Shown here piece by piece: positions 62,802-64,000 of a stretch of 64,000 nucleotides of DNA (the stretch's first letter is position 1; each line of letters starts with the position of its first letter). Under the pieces are notes generated by a model, which was not told where the DNA came from, ran no database searches, and was given only the letters and a program-made list of their open reading frames with translations. The position numbers and the translations under genes were made by a program. The stretch is from NCBI RefSeq assembly GCF_042684505.1, contig NZ_JBHULT010000013.1, positions 1 to 64,000 on the forward strand. The letters run 5' to 3'. This stretch comes from Salinimicrobium flavum (GTDB lineage: Bacteria; Bacteroidota; Bacteroidia; Flavobacteriales; Flavobacteriaceae).

Positions 62802-62842
62802 TGAGGGCTGTCCCGGGAAGGATCCTTCCCGGGACAGCCTCA
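62802..62842 (+). terminator. Long GC-rich palindrome between tlpA and dsbD
   Basis: CTGTCCCGGGAAG / CTTCCCGGGACAG (62808-62820, 62825-62837) around GATC, extended by TGAGG/CCTCA with one bulged base. Only a short ATTT follows, so termination is probably partial. Confidence 0.6.
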
Positions 62843-62866
62843 TTTAACCAGATCAAACTACAAACT

Positions 62867-64000
62867 ATGAAAAAAAGAAAGTATCTGATCCTGCTTATCT
62901 CCTTCTTTTCGATCCTTCCACTGTTCGCGCAGATTCAGGAATCCCCGGAATGGAAGGTGACTTCAGATAAAGAAGAGGTGCAGCCGGGAGAGGAGATCAC
63001 CCTGACCTTTACGGCAGAAGTGCCCGTTGATTGGTACATGTATTCCAACGACTTTGACCCGGACCTGGGGCCTATGCTCACCGAGATCATCTTTGAAGAG
63101 AATGAGGGCTATGAACTCCTAGGTCACCCGCAACCTGTGAATCCAAAAAAGAAATATGATGAGGTTTGGGAAGGTGATATCACTTACTTTACCGGGGAAG
63201 CCACCTTCACCCAAAAAATAAAAGTAAACGATCCTTCTGAAGCCATTTCGGGAATTATCACCTATCAGATATGTACAGATGTTACGGGCCAGTGTATTCC
63301 TTATGAAAATGATTTTTCGGTATTTCCCAACGGAAAGAGCCAGGAAACAGCCATACCTTTAACATCCGGGGGAACCGGGAATTCTACTGAAGCCACGGGG
63401 CCGCAGGTAAAGGAACTGGAGCCGTTTCAAAACTCTTTTAAAGTGGAAGAAGAGGAAAAAGGCTGGGCAGGTTTGCTTACCTTCTTCCTGATCTCTTTTG
63501 GTGCAGGCCTTGCGGCACTGCTTACCCCCTGCGTGTTCCCAATGATCCCAATGACCGTTACCTACTTTACCAAAGCCAGTGGAACCCGGTCTAAGGCGAT
63601 CATGCAGGCGGTGATCTACGGCCTTTCCATCATTGCGATCTATACCCTGGTAGGGACCATCTTTGCGCTGGTATTTGGAGCAGGCTTCGCGAATTTCCTT
63701 AGTACTCACTGGCTCCCTAACCTGCTGTTCTTCGCAGTATTTGTTTTGTTTGCATTATCCTTCTTTGGGTTGTTCGAGATAAGGCTACCCAACAAATTGG
63801 TAAATAACATTGATAATCAGGCCAACAAAGGAGGACTTGCCGGGATATTCTTTATGGCCTTTACTCTGGTATTGGTTGGTTTTAGCTGTACCGGTCCTAT
63901 TGCAGGAACAATATTGCTTGAGGCAGCCAGCGGACAGGCGATAAAGCCTCTGGTAGGAATGCTGGGATTCTCAACGGCATTCGCAGTTCCGTTTACCCTG
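62867..64000 (+). CDS. dsbD: Thiol:disulfide interchange protein DsbD, 3' end beyond window
   Basis: 378 residues are visible and the frame is open at the right edge. Signal peptide (about 1-21), N-terminal periplasmic domain with C136 and C143 (ICTDVTGQC), then the membrane domain with C222 (LTPCVFPMIPMT) and C341 (GFSCTGPIAGT), the transmembrane redox pair. The C-terminal thioredoxin domain is outside the window. DsbD carries reducing power from cytoplasmic thioredoxin (trxB is at 49754) to periplasmic proteins such as TlpA. Confidence 0.93.
   Translation, partial: MKKRKYLILLISFFSILPLFAQIQESPEWKVTSDKEEVQPGEEITLTFTAEVPVDWYMYSNDFDPDLGPMLTEIIFEENEGYELLGHPQPVNPKKKYDEVWEGDITYFTGEATFTQKIKVNDPSEAISGIITYQICTDVTGQCIPYENDFSVFPNGKSQETAIPLTSGGTGNSTEATGPQVKELEPFQNSFKVEEEEKGWAGLLTFFLISFGAGLAALLTPCVFPMIPMTVTYFTKASGTRSKAIMQAVIYGLSIIAIYTLVGTIFALVFGAGFANFLSTHWLPNLLFFAVFVLFALSFFGLFEIRLPNKLVNNIDNQANKGGLAGIFFMAFTLVLVGFSCTGPIAGTILLEAASGQAIKPLVGMLGFSTAFAVPFTL

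Noticed and set aside
1..64000. Mobile element, prophage or integrative element
   Set aside because: No transposase, integrase, phage gene, target-site duplication or flanking tRNA was found, and base composition looks even throughout.

Overview
The window is a stretch of chromosome from a member of the Bacteroidota, most probably a marine-type Flavobacteriaceae (Gramella/Salegentibacter-like; this placement is inference from gene content, not a database result). The evidence is the flavobacterial promoter element TAnnTTTG in front of many genes, an RprX/RprY two-component pair, a PorD-type (DUF4835) protein of the type IX secretion system, DUF6913 next to dapA, a GAPDH with a long N-terminal extension, a monomeric NADP isocitrate dehydrogenase, and tightly packed housekeeping operons with ATGA-type overlaps. 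I see no rRNA, tRNA, transposase, phage gene or CRISPR array. One undetermined base (n) is at 44335.

Layout. 1-1573 is a secreted NHL-repeat protein running off the left edge. 1715-14183 is a minus-strand block of housekeeping genes: rprY-rprX, coaE, a YbbR protein, a GT2 glycosyltransferase, fabI, recN, porD, coaBC, rpoZ, bamD, dapA and DUF6913. 14242-15731 holds two related small membrane proteins (YhhN-like). 15935-19875 (plus) holds a 5'-nucleotidase split into two genes and a hybrid sensor kinase with a periplasmic solute-binding domain. 20428-24442 is ligA-VOC-prmC and a GNAT gene; 24471-27617 is ribD, a HAD phosphatase, an EamA transporter and a YigZ protein. 28215-30888 is dnaA, an LMW phosphatase and an RsmI-like methylase. 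30866-34098 holds two peptidoglycan-cleaving enzymes, a GNAT and dapF. 34231-44293 (plus) is htrA, gap, an AsmA/DUF748-like protein, a coiled-coil membrane protein, trmD, rplS, icd and oxyR, with clear terminators between them and a structured intergenic region upstream of icd. 44333-49680 has AIM24 and DUF4442 proteins and a DUF4870-PadR-PspC operon with a 50-residue tail gene. 49754-54060 has trxB, a TRIC-type channel, a small secreted protein, a YeeE/YedE pair and an atypical hydroxyacid dehydrogenase. 54227-57778 is a three-gene acyl-CoA carboxylase operon.

The right end (57905-64000) is a thiol/sulfur redox region: DUF3703, an ETHE1-like persulfide dioxygenase with a dead and a live rhodanese domain, DUF2231 and a lipoprotein on the minus strand, then a small PPP-tailed protein, DoxX, an exported DsrE-like protein with an HSEKE repeat, a membrane-anchored TlpA thioredoxin and DsbD (cut by the edge) on the plus strand. 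Two promoters in this region, on opposite strands, carry the same Crp/Fnr-like box (GTAAC-N4-GTTAC or one change from it) at exactly the same distance, 33 bp centre to centre, from their -7 elements. This is my best candidate for an undescribed regulated system. A second pattern is a set of four genes whose start codon lies exactly four bases after a TAnnTTTG element, which predicts leaderless mRNAs.
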